Assembly: GCF_011306175.1 (NCBI RefSeq) | Contig: NZ_CP049913.1 | Location: 1,054,001 to 1,118,000 of the forward strand | Direction: 5' to 3' | Length of the DNA stretch: 64,000 bases | Origin: Vibrio sp. HDW18 | GTDB lineage: Bacteria; Pseudomonadota; Gammaproteobacteria; Enterobacterales; Vibrionaceae | Part shown: piece after piece, positions 27,156 through 35,315 of the stretch | How positions within the stretch are numbered: position 1 is the stretch's first letter | Layout: the number at the start of each line of letters is the position of its first letter | Translations under genes and position numbers: made by a program | The notes under the pieces: model-generated | Database searches by the model: none | Told to the model about the DNA's origin: nothing | Seen by the model: only the letters and a program-made list of their open reading frames with translations

Positions 27156-28559
27156 TTAAGCTTGGATAAGTTCGGCGGCTTTTTTCATCGCCTCCTTGGT
27201 CGAACAATGAATCACTTTGGCATTGGTAAAACGCTGTGCATCTTTGACCTGAATATCATGTGCGAGGATCACCAACTTAGCGTTGGCCACATCAAGCTCG
27301 GTGATGCGATTTTGGATCCCGTTTTGGCCTTGGGTTTCCACTTTAATTTTGAGACCAGCCGCGGCTCCGGCTTTTTCCAGCGCTTTGGCCGCCATAAAGG
27401 TATGGGCAACACCTGATGGACAGCAAGTCACCGCAACGATGTCATACTCACCTTCACCGGCGATAGGAGCGGCGGATACTTGCTGAGCGACTGCTTTGGC
27501 CGAGGTTTCTTCCGCTTCTTGCTCTGCAACTGGCTTCCACACCCCAACAATCAACGCAGTAGTCAGTGAGCCAAGGGCGATACCCACAACGTACATCGGA
27601 ATATTGCTTGAAACCGGAGCCGTGATAAGGCCACCCCAGGGGGCGTGCAGTAGCACATCGGTTAAAAAACCAAACACACAACCAACAATACCCCCAGCGA
27701 CAATCGAAGGCAGTACGCGCATTGGGTCATTAGCTGCAAACGGGATCGCCCCTTCTGAAATCCCAATCGAGCCCATAATTGCCGCGGCTTTACCCGCTTC
27801 TTGCTCTTGCTTACTAAATTTGTTTTTAAACAGGAAAGTCGCGAGCGCCATACCCAGCGGTGGAGTACAGATCGCGATCCCCACCCCGCCCATCAACCAA
27901 GGTTGAGTGTCCACTTGAGTTTGTGCAAACAGCGTGGCCACTTTATTGATCGGCCCACCCATATCAAATGCAGTCATACCACCAAGAATCGTTCCGAGCA
28001 CCACTTTTGAAGCACCAGCCATGGACGCGAGAAACTCATTCATCGAGGCCATAAAGATCTTAATTGGCTCACCAATCCCCCACAGCACAATGCCGGCAGA
28101 AATTAAAGTGCCGATCAAAGGGTAGATAAAATAAGCCCCCAATGCGGTCATATTGGCGGACAGCGGGATTTTCTTCAGTTGCAGCACCACACCACCGGCG
28201 ATAAAACCCGCCACGATACAGCCTAAGAAACCGCCACCCATATCGGCCATGATCCCCGATGAAATCATCGCAGGAGCCAGTGCAGGTTTATCGGCAATCG
28301 AATAGCCGATGAAACCACCAAGAATGATCGGGAATAACACTAGGCCTTTAATACCGATATTGGAAATATCCGCCAACAAGCCATCAGCCGGTACTGCGCC
28401 TTTACCAGAAGCCATTACCGCCAATGCCAGTAATACACCACCGGCTACGATAAATGGCAGCATATGCGAGGTACCAAATAAAAGATGCCCTTTCATGGTA
28501 CTGAGCCGTTGTTTAAAATCGCTACTATTATTAGTAGCTTGATTGGTTAGGGTACTCAT
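27156..28559 (-). CDS. PTS EIIC-EIIB permease, fructose family
   Basis: A 467-residue membrane permease. EIIC (about 20-345) has FGTSHMLPFIVAGGVLLALA, GGPINKVATLFAQTQVDTQP and GISEGAIPFAANDPMRVLPS. An Ala/Glu-rich linker near 350-368 is followed by EIIB with phospho-Cys380 in TCCPSGVAHTFMAAKALEKA. It lacks its own EIIA, which is supplied by the gene at 28571, 11 bases upstream on the same strand. High similarity to the EIIC-EIIB part of the permease at 24550 points to duplication within this cluster. Confidence 0.92.
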   Translation of the reverse strand: MSTLTNQATNNSSDFKQRLSTMKGHLLFGTSHMLPFIVAGGVLLALAVMASGKGAVPADGLLADISNIGIKGLVLFPIILGGFIGYSIADKPALAPAMISSGIMADMGGGFLGCIVAGFIAGGVVLQLKKIPLSANMTALGAYFIYPLIGTLISAGIVLWGIGEPIKIFMASMNEFLASMAGASKVVLGTILGGMTAFDMGGPINKVATLFAQTQVDTQPWLMGGVGIAICTPPLGMALATFLFKNKFSKQEQEAGKAAAIMGSIGISEGAIPFAANDPMRVLPSIVAGGIVGCVFGFLTDVLLHAPWGGLITAPVSSNIPMYVVGIALGSLTTALIVGVWKPVAEQEAEETSAKAVAQQVSAAPIAGEGEYDIVAVTCCPSGVAHTFMAAKALEKAGAAAGLKIKVETQGQNGIQNRITELDVANAKLVILAHDIQVKDAQRFTNAKVIHCSTKEAMKKAAELIQA

Positions 28560-28570
28560 AATTTCACGCC

Positions 28571-29023
28571 TTATGAATTAATCAAAATATTAAGTATTTG
28601 CTGTGCGTCTGTTGCGTTATGAATATCATCAATAAATTCATCACTGAATTTACCGAATAATTCTTGTAGAACATAAATATGATGGTCTGCTCCATTATCT
28701 GGTGAGGCAATCATAAAAAATACGCTAGGTTTAATCCCATCTTCATCGCCATAATCAATCCCTTCACGCTTTACCCCTACGGCAATCGCAGGCTGGATCA
28801 CCGCTTTACTTTTCGCGTGCGGGTAAGCAATGCCATCCATTGAAGTGACGCTGAGCGCTTCACGCGCGGCAATATCGTTTAAAAAATCTTGCTGATTGCT
28901 AATTCGATTATTTTGCAATAGCATTGCCGCCAATTCATTAAACAGTTCTTGTTTATTATTGGCTTTCAAGTTGGCGTTAATTAAACTGAGATTAGTAAGT
29001 TCGGTGATCATAAATTTACTCAT
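28571..29023 (-). CDS. PTS EIIA, fructose family, stand-alone
   Basis: A 150-residue cytoplasmic EIIA with phospho-His69 in GIAYPHAKSKAV. The domain matches the EIIA parts of the two three-domain permeases nearby, including GIDYGDEDGIKPSVFFMIAS and DHHIYVLQELFGKF. It is first gene of a two-gene minus-strand operon with the IIC-IIB permease. In the other EIIAs the active-site loop begins NTGFEDG or NTGFEQG; here it is SVTSMDG, a small departure near the phosphorylated His. The promoter should lie in 29024-29168, where no distinct element was identified. Confidence 0.92.
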   Translation of the reverse strand: MSKFMITELTNLSLINANLKANNKQELFNELAAMLLQNNRISNQQDFLNDIAAREALSVTSMDGIAYPHAKSKAVIQPAIAVGVKREGIDYGDEDGIKPSVFFMIASPDNGADHHIYVLQELFGKFSDEFIDDIHNATDAQQILNILINS

Positions 29024-29168
29024 AAGATTTTAATCTGATGAGCATAAAATTAATCCATACCAATAATTATCGAAATAGCAAAAATAATGCCGTCACTATA
29101 CTTTTGTAGCACACCTAATTAAGTGTGACGGCGCGCATTATATGCCGAACGATCGCAGTCTAAACCAG

Positions 29169-29567
29169 TTATTCCAACGCGGCTAAAATGGAGCAGTGAC
29201 TGGCGTTGTCTTCAAGATGTCCGCAGCAAGCATCATTGATGCGCTTGAGTGCGCTGCGAATGCGGGTTAACTCGGCAATTTTATGATCAATGAGTGCAAG
29301 CTTAGCGCTGGTGATCGCTTTGACTTCAGCGCAGCTATGTGCGGTGGCTTCCAGACGAATGTCCAGCAGCTCTTTGATCTCTTCCAAGCTTAAGCCTAAT
29401 TGTTTGGCCTTTAAGATAAAGTTCACCTGAACCAAGCTCGACTGATCATACATTCGGTAGCCCGCGTCACTGCGCGCGACAGGCACCAGTAGTGCATTTT
29501 TCTCATAGAAACGCAGCGTATCGCTGGAAACCCCACTGCGTTTGGCTAACTCTCCAATCTGAAACAT
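29169..29567 (-). CDS. zntR: MerR-family Zn(II)-responsive regulator
   Basis: Activates export-ATPase genes such as zntA when zinc rises. The protein is 132 residues with an N-terminal winged helix-turn-helix (MFQIGELAKRSGVSSDTLRF, then YEKNALLVP), a dimerisation helix near 80-110, and a C-terminal metal-binding loop NDACCGHLEDNASHCS. The cysteine pair, His and last Cys, together with the Cys in TAHSCAEVK near residue 79, match the ZntR zinc ligands. No zntA is adjacent, so it acts in trans. It is divergent from purH. Confidence 0.88.
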   Translation of the reverse strand: MFQIGELAKRSGVSSDTLRFYEKNALLVPVARSDAGYRMYDQSSLVQVNFILKAKQLGLSLEEIKELLDIRLEATAHSCAEVKAITSAKLALIDHKIAELTRIRSALKRINDACCGHLEDNASHCSILAALE

Positions 29568-29636
29568 AACTGCTCCTATTTACCGTTTCGTTAAAATTTA
29601 TGCTTGAAAAAGCGTTTTTTAGCGATTATTTTTCCC

Positions 29637-29654
29637 ATGCCAAACGATTGCGCG
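29637..29654. promoter_or_regulatory. Putative PurR operator upstream of purHD
   Basis: ATGCCAAACGATTGCGCG resembles the PurR box (ACGCAAACGNTTNCGT) at most central positions. It lies about 175 bases before the purH start. Purine repression of purHD is standard in gammaproteobacteria; occupancy here is inferred. Confidence 0.55.
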
Positions 29655-29826
29655 AGATCTTTTGTAATAGATTGGTTAGAATACGCGCCATCCAAATCGC
29701 TGCGGCTAAGGTATTTTCCCAAACGGCTCTGTTGATTGTGCTGAGCACAGTGTTGAAGTGCACTTCACTCCCCTCACCACGCGACAGATCACTTTCGGCA
29801 AATATCTTTTAAAGGAAAATGGAAGC

Positions 29827-31419
29827 ATGAACAACGCTCGTCCTATTCATCGTGCGCTTCTCAGCGTATCAGATAAAACCGGCATTGTTGAGTTCGCAAC
29901 CGCGCTTGCAGAGCGTGGTGTGGAACTTCTCTCCACCGGCGGTACTGCTCGCCTACTGGCCGAACAAGGCCTAGCTGTCACCGAAGTTTCCGATTACACC
30001 GGTTTCCCAGAAATGATGGATGGACGGGTAAAAACGCTGCATCCTAAAGTACATGGTGGCATTCTAGGCCGCCGTGGCCAAGATGACGCTGTGATGAACA
30101 GCCACGGCATCCAACCGATCGATATGGTGGTGGTTAACCTGTATCCTTTCGCACAAACCGTGGCTAACCCAAATTGCACGCTCGAAGATGCGGTGGAAAA
30201 CATCGATATCGGTGGACCAACTATGGTGCGTTCTGCGGCGAAAAACCATAAAGATGTAACGATTGTGGTTAATGCTAAAGACTATCAGCGCGTCATTGGT
30301 GAAATGGATGCCAACCAAAACTCACTCACCCACGCTACCCGTTTTGATCTGGCAATTGCTGCGTTTGAACACACCGCCGCCTACGATGGCATGATCGCCA
30401 ACTACTTTGGTACCTTAGTGCCATCGTATGGTGACAACCAAGATGGTGATGCTGAATCTCACTTTCCACGCACGTTCAACGCACAGTTCATCAAAAAGCA
30501 AGATATGCGTTATGGCGAAAACGGTCATCAAGCGGCCGCATTTTATGTGGAAGCAGAGCCACAGCAAGCCTCGGTTGCAACCGCGCGTCAAATCCAAGGC
30601 AAGGCTCTGTCTTACAACAACATTGCCGATACTGACGCGGCACTTGAGTGCGTTAAAGAGTTCAGCGAGCCAGCGTGTGTCATCGTTAAACACGCTAACC
30701 CATGTGGGGTGGCTCTGGGCGACAATCTACTGCAAGCTTACAACCGCGCCTACCAAACCGACCCAACGTCAGCCTTTGGCGGTATTATCGCGTTTAACTA
30801 CGAATTAGATGGTGCAACGGCGCAAGCGATCATCGAGCGCCAATTTGTCGAAGTGATCATCGCGCCGAAAGTTTCTCAAGCGGCGATCGAAGCGGTGGCG
30901 GCGAAACAAAACGTGCGCTTGCTCGAATGTGGTGAATGGCAAGGCCAAACCACGGGTTTTGATTTGAAACGCGTCAACGGTGGTTTGCTGGTGCAAGAGC
31001 GTGACCAAGGCATGGTGATCCAAGCGGATCTGCAAGTGGTGTCCACTCGTCAACCTAGCGAAGCGGAGCTGCGCGATGCACTGTTCTGCTGGAAAGTGGC
31101 CAAATACGTTAAATCCAACGCGATTGTGTACGCTAAAGGCGATATGACGATTGGCATCGGCGCAGGTCAAATGAGCCGCGTCTACTCGGCGAAAATTGCG
31201 GGGATCAAAGCCGCCGATGAAGGGTTACAAGTGGCCGGCAGTGTTATGGCTTCCGATGCCTTCTTCCCATTCCGTGATGGGATTGATGCCGCGGCCGAGG
31301 CAGGTATTACCTGCGTGATCCAACCGGGGGGCTCAATGCGCGATCAAGAAGTGATCGATGCTGCCAACCAACACGGCATGGCGATGATTTTCACCGGTAT
31401 GCGTCATTTCCGTCATTAA
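29827..31419 (+). CDS. purH: Bifunctional AICAR formyltransferase / IMP cyclohydrolase
   Basis: Catalyses the last two steps of IMP synthesis. From the ATG at 29827 the protein is 530 residues and begins [20 protein letters not shown]. An in-frame ATG at 29758 would add 23 unrelated residues. The N-terminal IMP cyclohydrolase domain (about 1-195) has [35 protein letters not shown] and [20 protein letters not shown]. The formyltransferase domain (about 200-530) has [26 protein letters not shown] and [10 protein letters not shown], with C-terminal [14 protein letters not shown] and [19 protein letters not shown]. An AAAGGAAAATGG stretch gives the ribosome-binding site. purD follows 53 bases on. 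Confidence 0.97.
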   Translation: MNNARPIHRALLSVSDKTGIVEFATALAERGVELLSTGGTARLLAEQGLAVTEVSDYTGFPEMMDGRVKTLHPKVHGGILGRRGQDDAVMNSHGIQPIDMVVVNLYPFAQTVANPNCTLEDAVENIDIGGPTMVRSAAKNHKDVTIVVNAKDYQRVIGEMDANQNSLTHATRFDLAIAAFEHTAAYDGMIANYFGTLVPSYGDNQDGDAESHFPRTFNAQFIKKQDMRYGENGHQAAAFYVEAEPQQASVATARQIQGKALSYNNIADTDAALECVKEFSEPACVIVKHANPCGVALGDNLLQAYNRAYQTDPTSAFGGIIAFNYELDGATAQAIIERQFVEVIIAPKVSQAAIEAVAAKQNVRLLECGEWQGQTTGFDLKRVNGGLLVQERDQGMVIQADLQVVSTRQPSEAELRDALFCWKVAKYVKSNAIVYAKGDMTIGIGAGQMSRVYSAKIAGIKAADEGLQVAGSVMASDAFFPFRDGIDAAAEAGITCVIQPGGSMRDQEVIDAANQHGMAMIFTGMRHFRH

Positions 31420-31472
31420 TTATAGGTTCTAGGACCTAGGATCTCACAAATTCATTTAGTAAGGATGTTAAC

Positions 31473-32762
31473 ATGCAAGTTCTCATCATCGGCTCTGGCG
31501 GTCGTGAACACGCCCTCGCGTGGAAAGTGGCACAAAACCCACAAGTGACCAACATTTATGTCGCGCCCGGCAATGCAGGGACCGCCCTTGAGCACAAAGT
31601 GCACAACGTCAATATTGAAGTGACCGATATCCCAGCGCTGGTTACCTTTGCCCAAGATAAAGCGATTGAACTCACTATCGTCGGTCCAGAGGCGCCGCTG
31701 GTAATTGGGGTGGTCGATGCATTTCGTGCCGCAGGCCTGGCTATTTTTGGCCCAACTCAGGGCGCCGCGCAGCTTGAAGGCTCAAAAGCCTTTACCAAAG
31801 ATTTCTTAGCTCGCCACCAGATCCCAACTGCCGCTTACGCTAACTTCACTGAAATTGAACCCGCATTGGCTTATGTGCGTGCACAAGGCGCACCGATTGT
31901 GGTCAAAGCTGACGGCTTAGCCGCCGGCAAAGGCGTGATCGTGGCGATGACTTTGCAAGAAGCCGAAGACGCCATTCACGATATGCTGGCGGGTAATGCG
32001 TTTGGCGCCGCCGGCAGCCGAGTGGTGATTGAAGAGTTTCTCGAGGGTGAAGAAGCCAGCTTTATCGTGATGGTGGATGGCGAAAACGTGCTCCCTATGG
32101 CCACCAGTCAAGATCATAAACGTGTAGGTGATGGCGATAGCGGCCCGAACACGGGCGGGATGGGCGCTTACTCACCGGCTCCAGTCGTAACACAAGCGAT
32201 CCACGATCGAGTGATGCAAGAAGTGATCTACCCAACCGTGCGCGGCATGGCTGCGGAAGGCAACACTTATACTGGCTTCCTCTACGCAGGATTGATGATC
32301 GATCACACTGGCGCGCCAAAAGTGATTGAGTACAACTGCCGCTTTGGCGATCCCGAAACTCAGCCCATCATGATGCGTCTACAATCGGATCTGGTCGAAC
32401 TGTGCCAGGCCGCGATTGCAGGTCAACTTGATCAAATGGAATCAAAGTGGGATCCACGCGCCGCAATTGGGGTAGTTCTCGCCGCGGGAGGTTACCCAGG
32501 GGATTACGCAAAAGGTGACGTAATTTCTGGTCTGCCGACAACCGAGAGCGAGGGGCAAAAAGTGTTCCACGCTGGTACTGAAATGCAAGGCGACCACGTG
32601 GTGACTAATGGGGGTCGTGTACTGTGTGCTACCGCACTTGGTCACACAGTGCTAGAGGCGCAGCAACGCGCTTATCAACTGGCTGATCAAATTCGCTGCA
32701 CCGGCATGTTCTGCCGCCGCGATATCGGCTATCGCGCAATTGCACGCGAGCAGGCCAAATAA
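31473..32762 (+). CDS. purD: Phosphoribosylamine-glycine ligase (GAR synthetase)
   Basis: ATP-dependent joining of glycine to 5-phosphoribosylamine, the second step of purine synthesis. It is 429 residues. N-terminal MQVLIIGSGGREHALAWKVA; ATP-grasp domain about 105-300 with KAFTKDFLARHQIPTAAYAN, PIVVKADGLAAGKGVIVAMT and EEFLEGEEASFIVMVDGENV; then SGPNTGGMGAYSPAP and VIEYNCRFGDPETQP with metal ligands. It is the second gene of the purHD operon. The conserved neighbourhood breaks immediately after it: mobile-element debris occupies 32.8-36.2 kb before yjaH-hupA. Confidence 0.97.
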   Translation: MQVLIIGSGGREHALAWKVAQNPQVTNIYVAPGNAGTALEHKVHNVNIEVTDIPALVTFAQDKAIELTIVGPEAPLVIGVVDAFRAAGLAIFGPTQGAAQLEGSKAFTKDFLARHQIPTAAYANFTEIEPALAYVRAQGAPIVVKADGLAAGKGVIVAMTLQEAEDAIHDMLAGNAFGAAGSRVVIEEFLEGEEASFIVMVDGENVLPMATSQDHKRVGDGDSGPNTGGMGAYSPAPVVTQAIHDRVMQEVIYPTVRGMAAEGNTYTGFLYAGLMIDHTGAPKVIEYNCRFGDPETQPIMMRLQSDLVELCQAAIAGQLDQMESKWDPRAAIGVVLAAGGYPGDYAKGDVISGLPTTESEGQKVFHAGTEMQGDHVVTNGGRVLCATALGHTVLEAQQRAYQLADQIRCTGMFCRRDIGYRAIAREQAK

Positions 32763-32764
32763 GT

Positions 32765-32896
32765 TCACCAAGTGATTGAACCACCGCTCTCCCTCAGAAG
32801 GTAGGGCGGTAATTCAACGGTGATCATCGCGTATACCTTGTTGATATATGACAAATACCACCCGTTTTGCTTGCTAACCAACTTAGGATACATTTC
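32765..32896 (-). other. Short zinc-ribbon-like coding remnant (uncertain)
   Basis: The minus-strand frame is open from 32941 to the stop at 32765. It reads IPDWTPPLCPKCGADEMYPK and continues LVSKQNGWYLSYINKVYAM, with the first ATG at 32896. The CPKCG motif looks like half a zinc ribbon, but no second CxxC follows and there is no start before the motif. It is probably the decayed end of a gene lost when the mazEF/IS region arrived. It could also be chance. Confidence 0.22.
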
Positions 32897-33226
32897 GTCC
32901 GCTCCGCACTTCGGGCATAGTGGCGGTGTCCAATCAGGTATTTACACTCAAATTCCCTCGCTTATTCTTCAAATAGAGACTCAGCCCCAATCAACGGGAT
33001 AAGTCTCAGCAAAACATCTTCCATCACACCGTTTTCAGCGGTGGTTATCTTCTTCGCGTTACAGTCTTTCCAAGATAGTGTTTGAATCAAACTTGATGCC
33101 ACGGCACTAGGCTTATCCAGATTCTTTACTGGAACCTCTGTAGCTTGACCTCGAATACTGGTACTGATCGGGCAGCAGATAAGTAGCCCCGTTTGCTGAT
33201 TGTATTCTTTATACCAATCTGGAAAA

Positions 33227-33802
33227 TTAACTGGTCAGCTCTGTCCACCTTCTCGAACACATCTGTCTGACTCTGGCCGAGCATTCCAAAAAACTATTCC
33301 AAGCCCGACATACTTTGGAGACAATGTCTTCGTAATCCGTAAAAGACTGGTTGGCTAGATAGTGTTGTCTTAACCAACTCCATACTTGTTCTATTGGATT
33401 CAACTCAGGGGAATAGGGCGGGAGTTTGATGACACTGAGGTTCTGAAATTCATTGGCAATATCTTCTGTGTGCCAGCTTGCACCATCCATAATGACCACT
33501 GCGTGACGACCTTTTTCGGTCACCGCGGAGATCTGCCTAAGATGCTCAACCATAAGGTCCTTGTTAACCCAAGGAACGACCATCGCCTCGCCAATGCCTC
33601 TAGCGGGACAGACAGAACCAAACAGATACGCATATTCAAATTGTTGTTGCTTCACGGCTCTGGGACGTGTTCCTTTTTCTGCCCATAACCGTGTGGTGGT
33701 GTTTTGTTGCCCAAATCTGGCTTCATCCTGAAACCAGACATCAACCCGTTCTAAAGCGATATGTCCTGGGATCTTCAGGATCGTTTCAATTTTAAATTTT
33801 TT
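33227..33802 (-). CDS. IS630-type transposase, catalytic part (second frame)
   Basis: DDE transposase catalytic domain. Motifs are DVWFQDEARFG (first Asp), HAVVIMDGASWHT (second Asp) and LPPYSPELNPIEQVWSWLRQ (Glu). The first ATG in this frame is at 33655, but the homologous frame is open back to the T7 run at 33797-33803, where it joins the upstream helix-turn-helix frame by a +1 (or -2) shift. It may be made only by frameshifting or transcript slippage on the A7 tract, or the tract may carry an inactivating indel. Confidence 0.85.
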   Translation of the reverse strand, partial: KKFKIETILKIPGHIALERVDVWFQDEARFGQQNTTTRLWAEKGTRPRAVKQQQFEYAYLFGSVCPARGIGEAMVVPWVNKDLMVEHLRQISAVTEKGRHAVVIMDGASWHTEDIANEFQNLSVIKLPPYSPELNPIEQVWSWLRQHYLANQSFTDYEDIVSKVCRAWNSFLECSARVRQMCSRRWTELTS

Positions 33803-34262
33803 TAAAATCGTCTTGGATTTGCTGGGATTGACGAGGATGTTTGGAGCGAGAAGTTACCCAAGAGAACCCCATGTGCTCGAGCAGGTAATAGATAGAATCA
33901 GGGTGGTAGTGCTGGCCAAATTCTTTCACGATATAAGCGTGGATGTCGGCCCCAGTGAGTCGTCCGCCTAGTGTATCATTGGCTTTATCTTTGATGTATT
34001 GGCTCAATTGCTCTCTTTGCTTGGATGTTAAGAATGGTGGTCGTCCCGTTCTTGGTTTTTCCTTGAGGCCTTCTAATCCTTCCTCAAGAAAAGTGTGAAC
34101 CCACCGATTAACACTGGTTCGGCTGACCTTAAGAAACTTGGCGATTTGGGTGCGAGAGTGCCCATCTTTGAAATGGTCGAGGGCCAGCAGTCTCATTTTC
34201 ATCTGAATAGATTTCTGCTGGCTTGCGAGCTTTTTAAAGTCGATATTATCGAGGCTGTCCAT
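33792..34262 (-). CDS. IS630-type transposase, DNA-binding part (first frame)
   Basis: A 156-residue N-terminal portion with a helix-turn-helix that recognises the IS ends (SRTQIAKFLKVSRTSVNRWV about residues 35-54). It is followed by the LKEKPRTGRPPFLTSKQREQ linker and a second winged-helix-like region (GFSWVTSRSKHPRQ). It ends at DDFKKI* directly after the A7 tract that separates it from the catalytic frame. Confidence 0.85.
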   Translation of the reverse strand: MDSLDNIDFKKLASQQKSIQMKMRLLALDHFKDGHSRTQIAKFLKVSRTSVNRWVHTFLEEGLEGLKEKPRTGRPPFLTSKQREQLSQYIKDKANDTLGGRLTGADIHAYIVKEFGQHYHPDSIYYLLEHMGFSWVTSRSKHPRQSQQIQDDFKKI

Positions 34263-34428
34263 AGTGAATAAGTTCTATCGTTGAATGCCCTCAATTAGAT
34301 CATATTTTTTCTTTGATTGGTATTACTTGAAAGGACAAGAGCTGGACGGTACTTACCGATCTCTTTGCCTTTCACGGGTTCAAAATCTAACCAGATAATG
34401 TCATTACGTTTAGGGATGTACTGAGCCA

Positions 34429-34683
34429 CTACTCGCCTAGCTCCTTACCAAAGACAACCGCTAGTTCATCAGCATGTGCAGTATGAGCATCTAAGCCGTT
34501 CAGAAGTTCTTTTTCGCTGAACGGAAAGCGTTTCTTTGGGCGTTTAATTGGCTCGATTGTGATCTTTTTACCGTCGGCCTTAACTTCGATATCAGCACCT
34601 TCAACAAGCCCTAATTGCTTAATGAATGCAGCAGGAATTATATTGCCAAGACTATTACCAATTTTTCGTACTTGAGTGCGCAT
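34429..34683 (-). CDS. MazE/ChpS-type antitoxin (AbrB fold)
   Basis: An 84-residue antitoxin. The SpoVT/AbrB swapped-hairpin DNA-binding domain is MRTQVRKIGNSLGNIIPAAF through about residue 45. The acidic C-terminus (SEKELLNGLDAHTAHADELA) would bind the toxin. Its stop overlaps the toxin GTG start. The partner toxin is broken by an IS, leaving an orphan antitoxin. An ERIC copy begins 27 bases upstream of the ATG, so the native promoter is probably displaced or modified. Confidence 0.88.
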   Translation of the reverse strand: MRTQVRKIGNSLGNIIPAAFIKQLGLVEGADIEVKADGKKITIEPIKRPKKRFPFSEKELLNGLDAHTAHADELAVVFGKELGE

Positions 34684-34710
34684 AACTTAACCTCTCAGTG
34701 TGTACATTGT

Positions 34711-34837
34711 TATACCCAAACAACTTGGAGTTGCAGGTAGGCGGCAAGTGAGTGAGTCCCCATGAGCATAGGCAAACTATGTGATTGGGGTGAACGAACG
34801 TCGCCAACACCGCTGCAGCTTCAAGTAGGAAGGGTAT
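34711..34837. repeat. ERIC element, copy 5
   Basis: Complete 127-bp copy with TATACCCAAACAACTTGGAG at one end and CAAGTAGGAAGGGTATA at the other. It lies between mazE and the truncated integrase gene. The last codons of the integrase frame run into the repeat, so it marks the break. Confidence 0.95.
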
Positions 34838-35190
34838 ATAACCATAATGCTAATTCAGCCGCTTGGGATAATTGGTTCTCTGAAATGTCGATATACTCCA
34901 AAGTCATTGACGGTTCTGAATGACCTAGAGCGCATTGTATAGCTGACAATTCGATACCCAAGGTATTCATATTAGTGCCGTAGCTCCGTCTACCTGAATG
35001 CGAAGAAGCCCCTTTCAAGCCGCATCTAGCAAACGTGTTGCGAATCAACAATTCCAAAGAGTCACAGGCGATATACGTAACCATTACGCCCTCTTGATTG
35101 ACTCTGTTTTTTTGCTTCATCAGAGTACGAACGACCAGACTGATTTAACAACACTTTAGTCCCGCCTATTTTTATCCCGAGTTCAGGTTT
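34838..35190 (-). pseudogene. Tyrosine recombinase (phage-type integrase), C-terminal fragment
   Basis: The end of a site-specific recombinase. SSHSGRRSYGTNMNTLGIEL contains the His-x-x-Arg pair, and LGHSEPSMTLEYIDISENQL contains the second His and the nucleophilic Tyr. The frame from 35120 carries these motifs. A T7 tract (A7 on the coding strand) near 35107-35113 separates it from a second frame that reads LGIKIGGTKVLLNQSGRSYS upstream, so a frameshift is likely. The first catalytic Arg and the N-terminal domain are missing. It is probably a relic of the element that delivered the toxin-antitoxin genes here. Confidence 0.75.
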
Positions 35191-35243
35191 TTTTTACACT
35201 CTCAGTTATCAAAAGCAGCAGAAATTGCGCCGTAAAAACTTGT

Positions 35244-35298
35244 CATATGCTTGACATATGTACCTCATGTTTTATGCTGTTCATATGTTAAACATATG
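35244..35298. promoter_or_regulatory. Four CATATG boxes upstream of vapBC (probable operator)
   Basis: CATATG occurs at 35244, 35255, 35282 and 35293, that is, two pairs. Each pair has an 11-base repeat period, and the pairs are 38 bases apart. They lie directly upstream of vapB (ATG 35316). Paired palindromes of this kind are the usual binding site of VapB/VapBC complexes; binding itself is inferred. Confidence 0.6.
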
Positions 35299-35315
35299 CC
35301 TAACGAGAGGGTGTT

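Larger units (their letters stand above)
33212..34322 (-). mobile_element. IS630-family insertion sequence (about 1.1 kb)
   Basis: The ends read TACCAATC on both sides, inward: TACCAATCTGGAAAATTA at the left and TACCAATCAAAGAAAAAA at the right. TTA flanks both ends (33209-33211 and 34323-34325), compatible with the TA target duplication of IS630/Tc1-mariner elements. Borders are confirmed because excision restores mazF. It contains a transposase in two frames. The exact IS name cannot be given without a search. Confidence 0.88.
32962..34429 (-). pseudogene. mazF/pemK-type toxin gene split by an IS630-family element
   Basis: MazF toxins are sequence-specific mRNA interferases. The N-terminal part begins at a GTG at 34429 that overlaps the mazE stop (TAGTG): MAQYIPKRNDIIWLDFEPVK then GKEIGKYRPALVLSS. 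It is cut at 34325. Coding resumes at 33211 as KEYNQQTGLLICCPISTSIR and continues through VVASSLIQTLSW-like text to the stop at 32962. Removing the element plus one TTA joins the halves in frame into a protein of about 117 residues with no other lesion. The insertion therefore appears to be the sole inactivating event. Confidence 0.88.

Noticed and set aside
29600-29812. 70-codon plus-strand frame between zntR and purH
   Set aside because: Overlaps the presumed PurR box and purH leader; no recognisable protein pattern.
32779-32815. Hairpin after purD (ACCGC...GCGGT) considered as terminator
   Set aside because: Stem is interrupted and the following sequence AATTCAACGG is not a U-tract.
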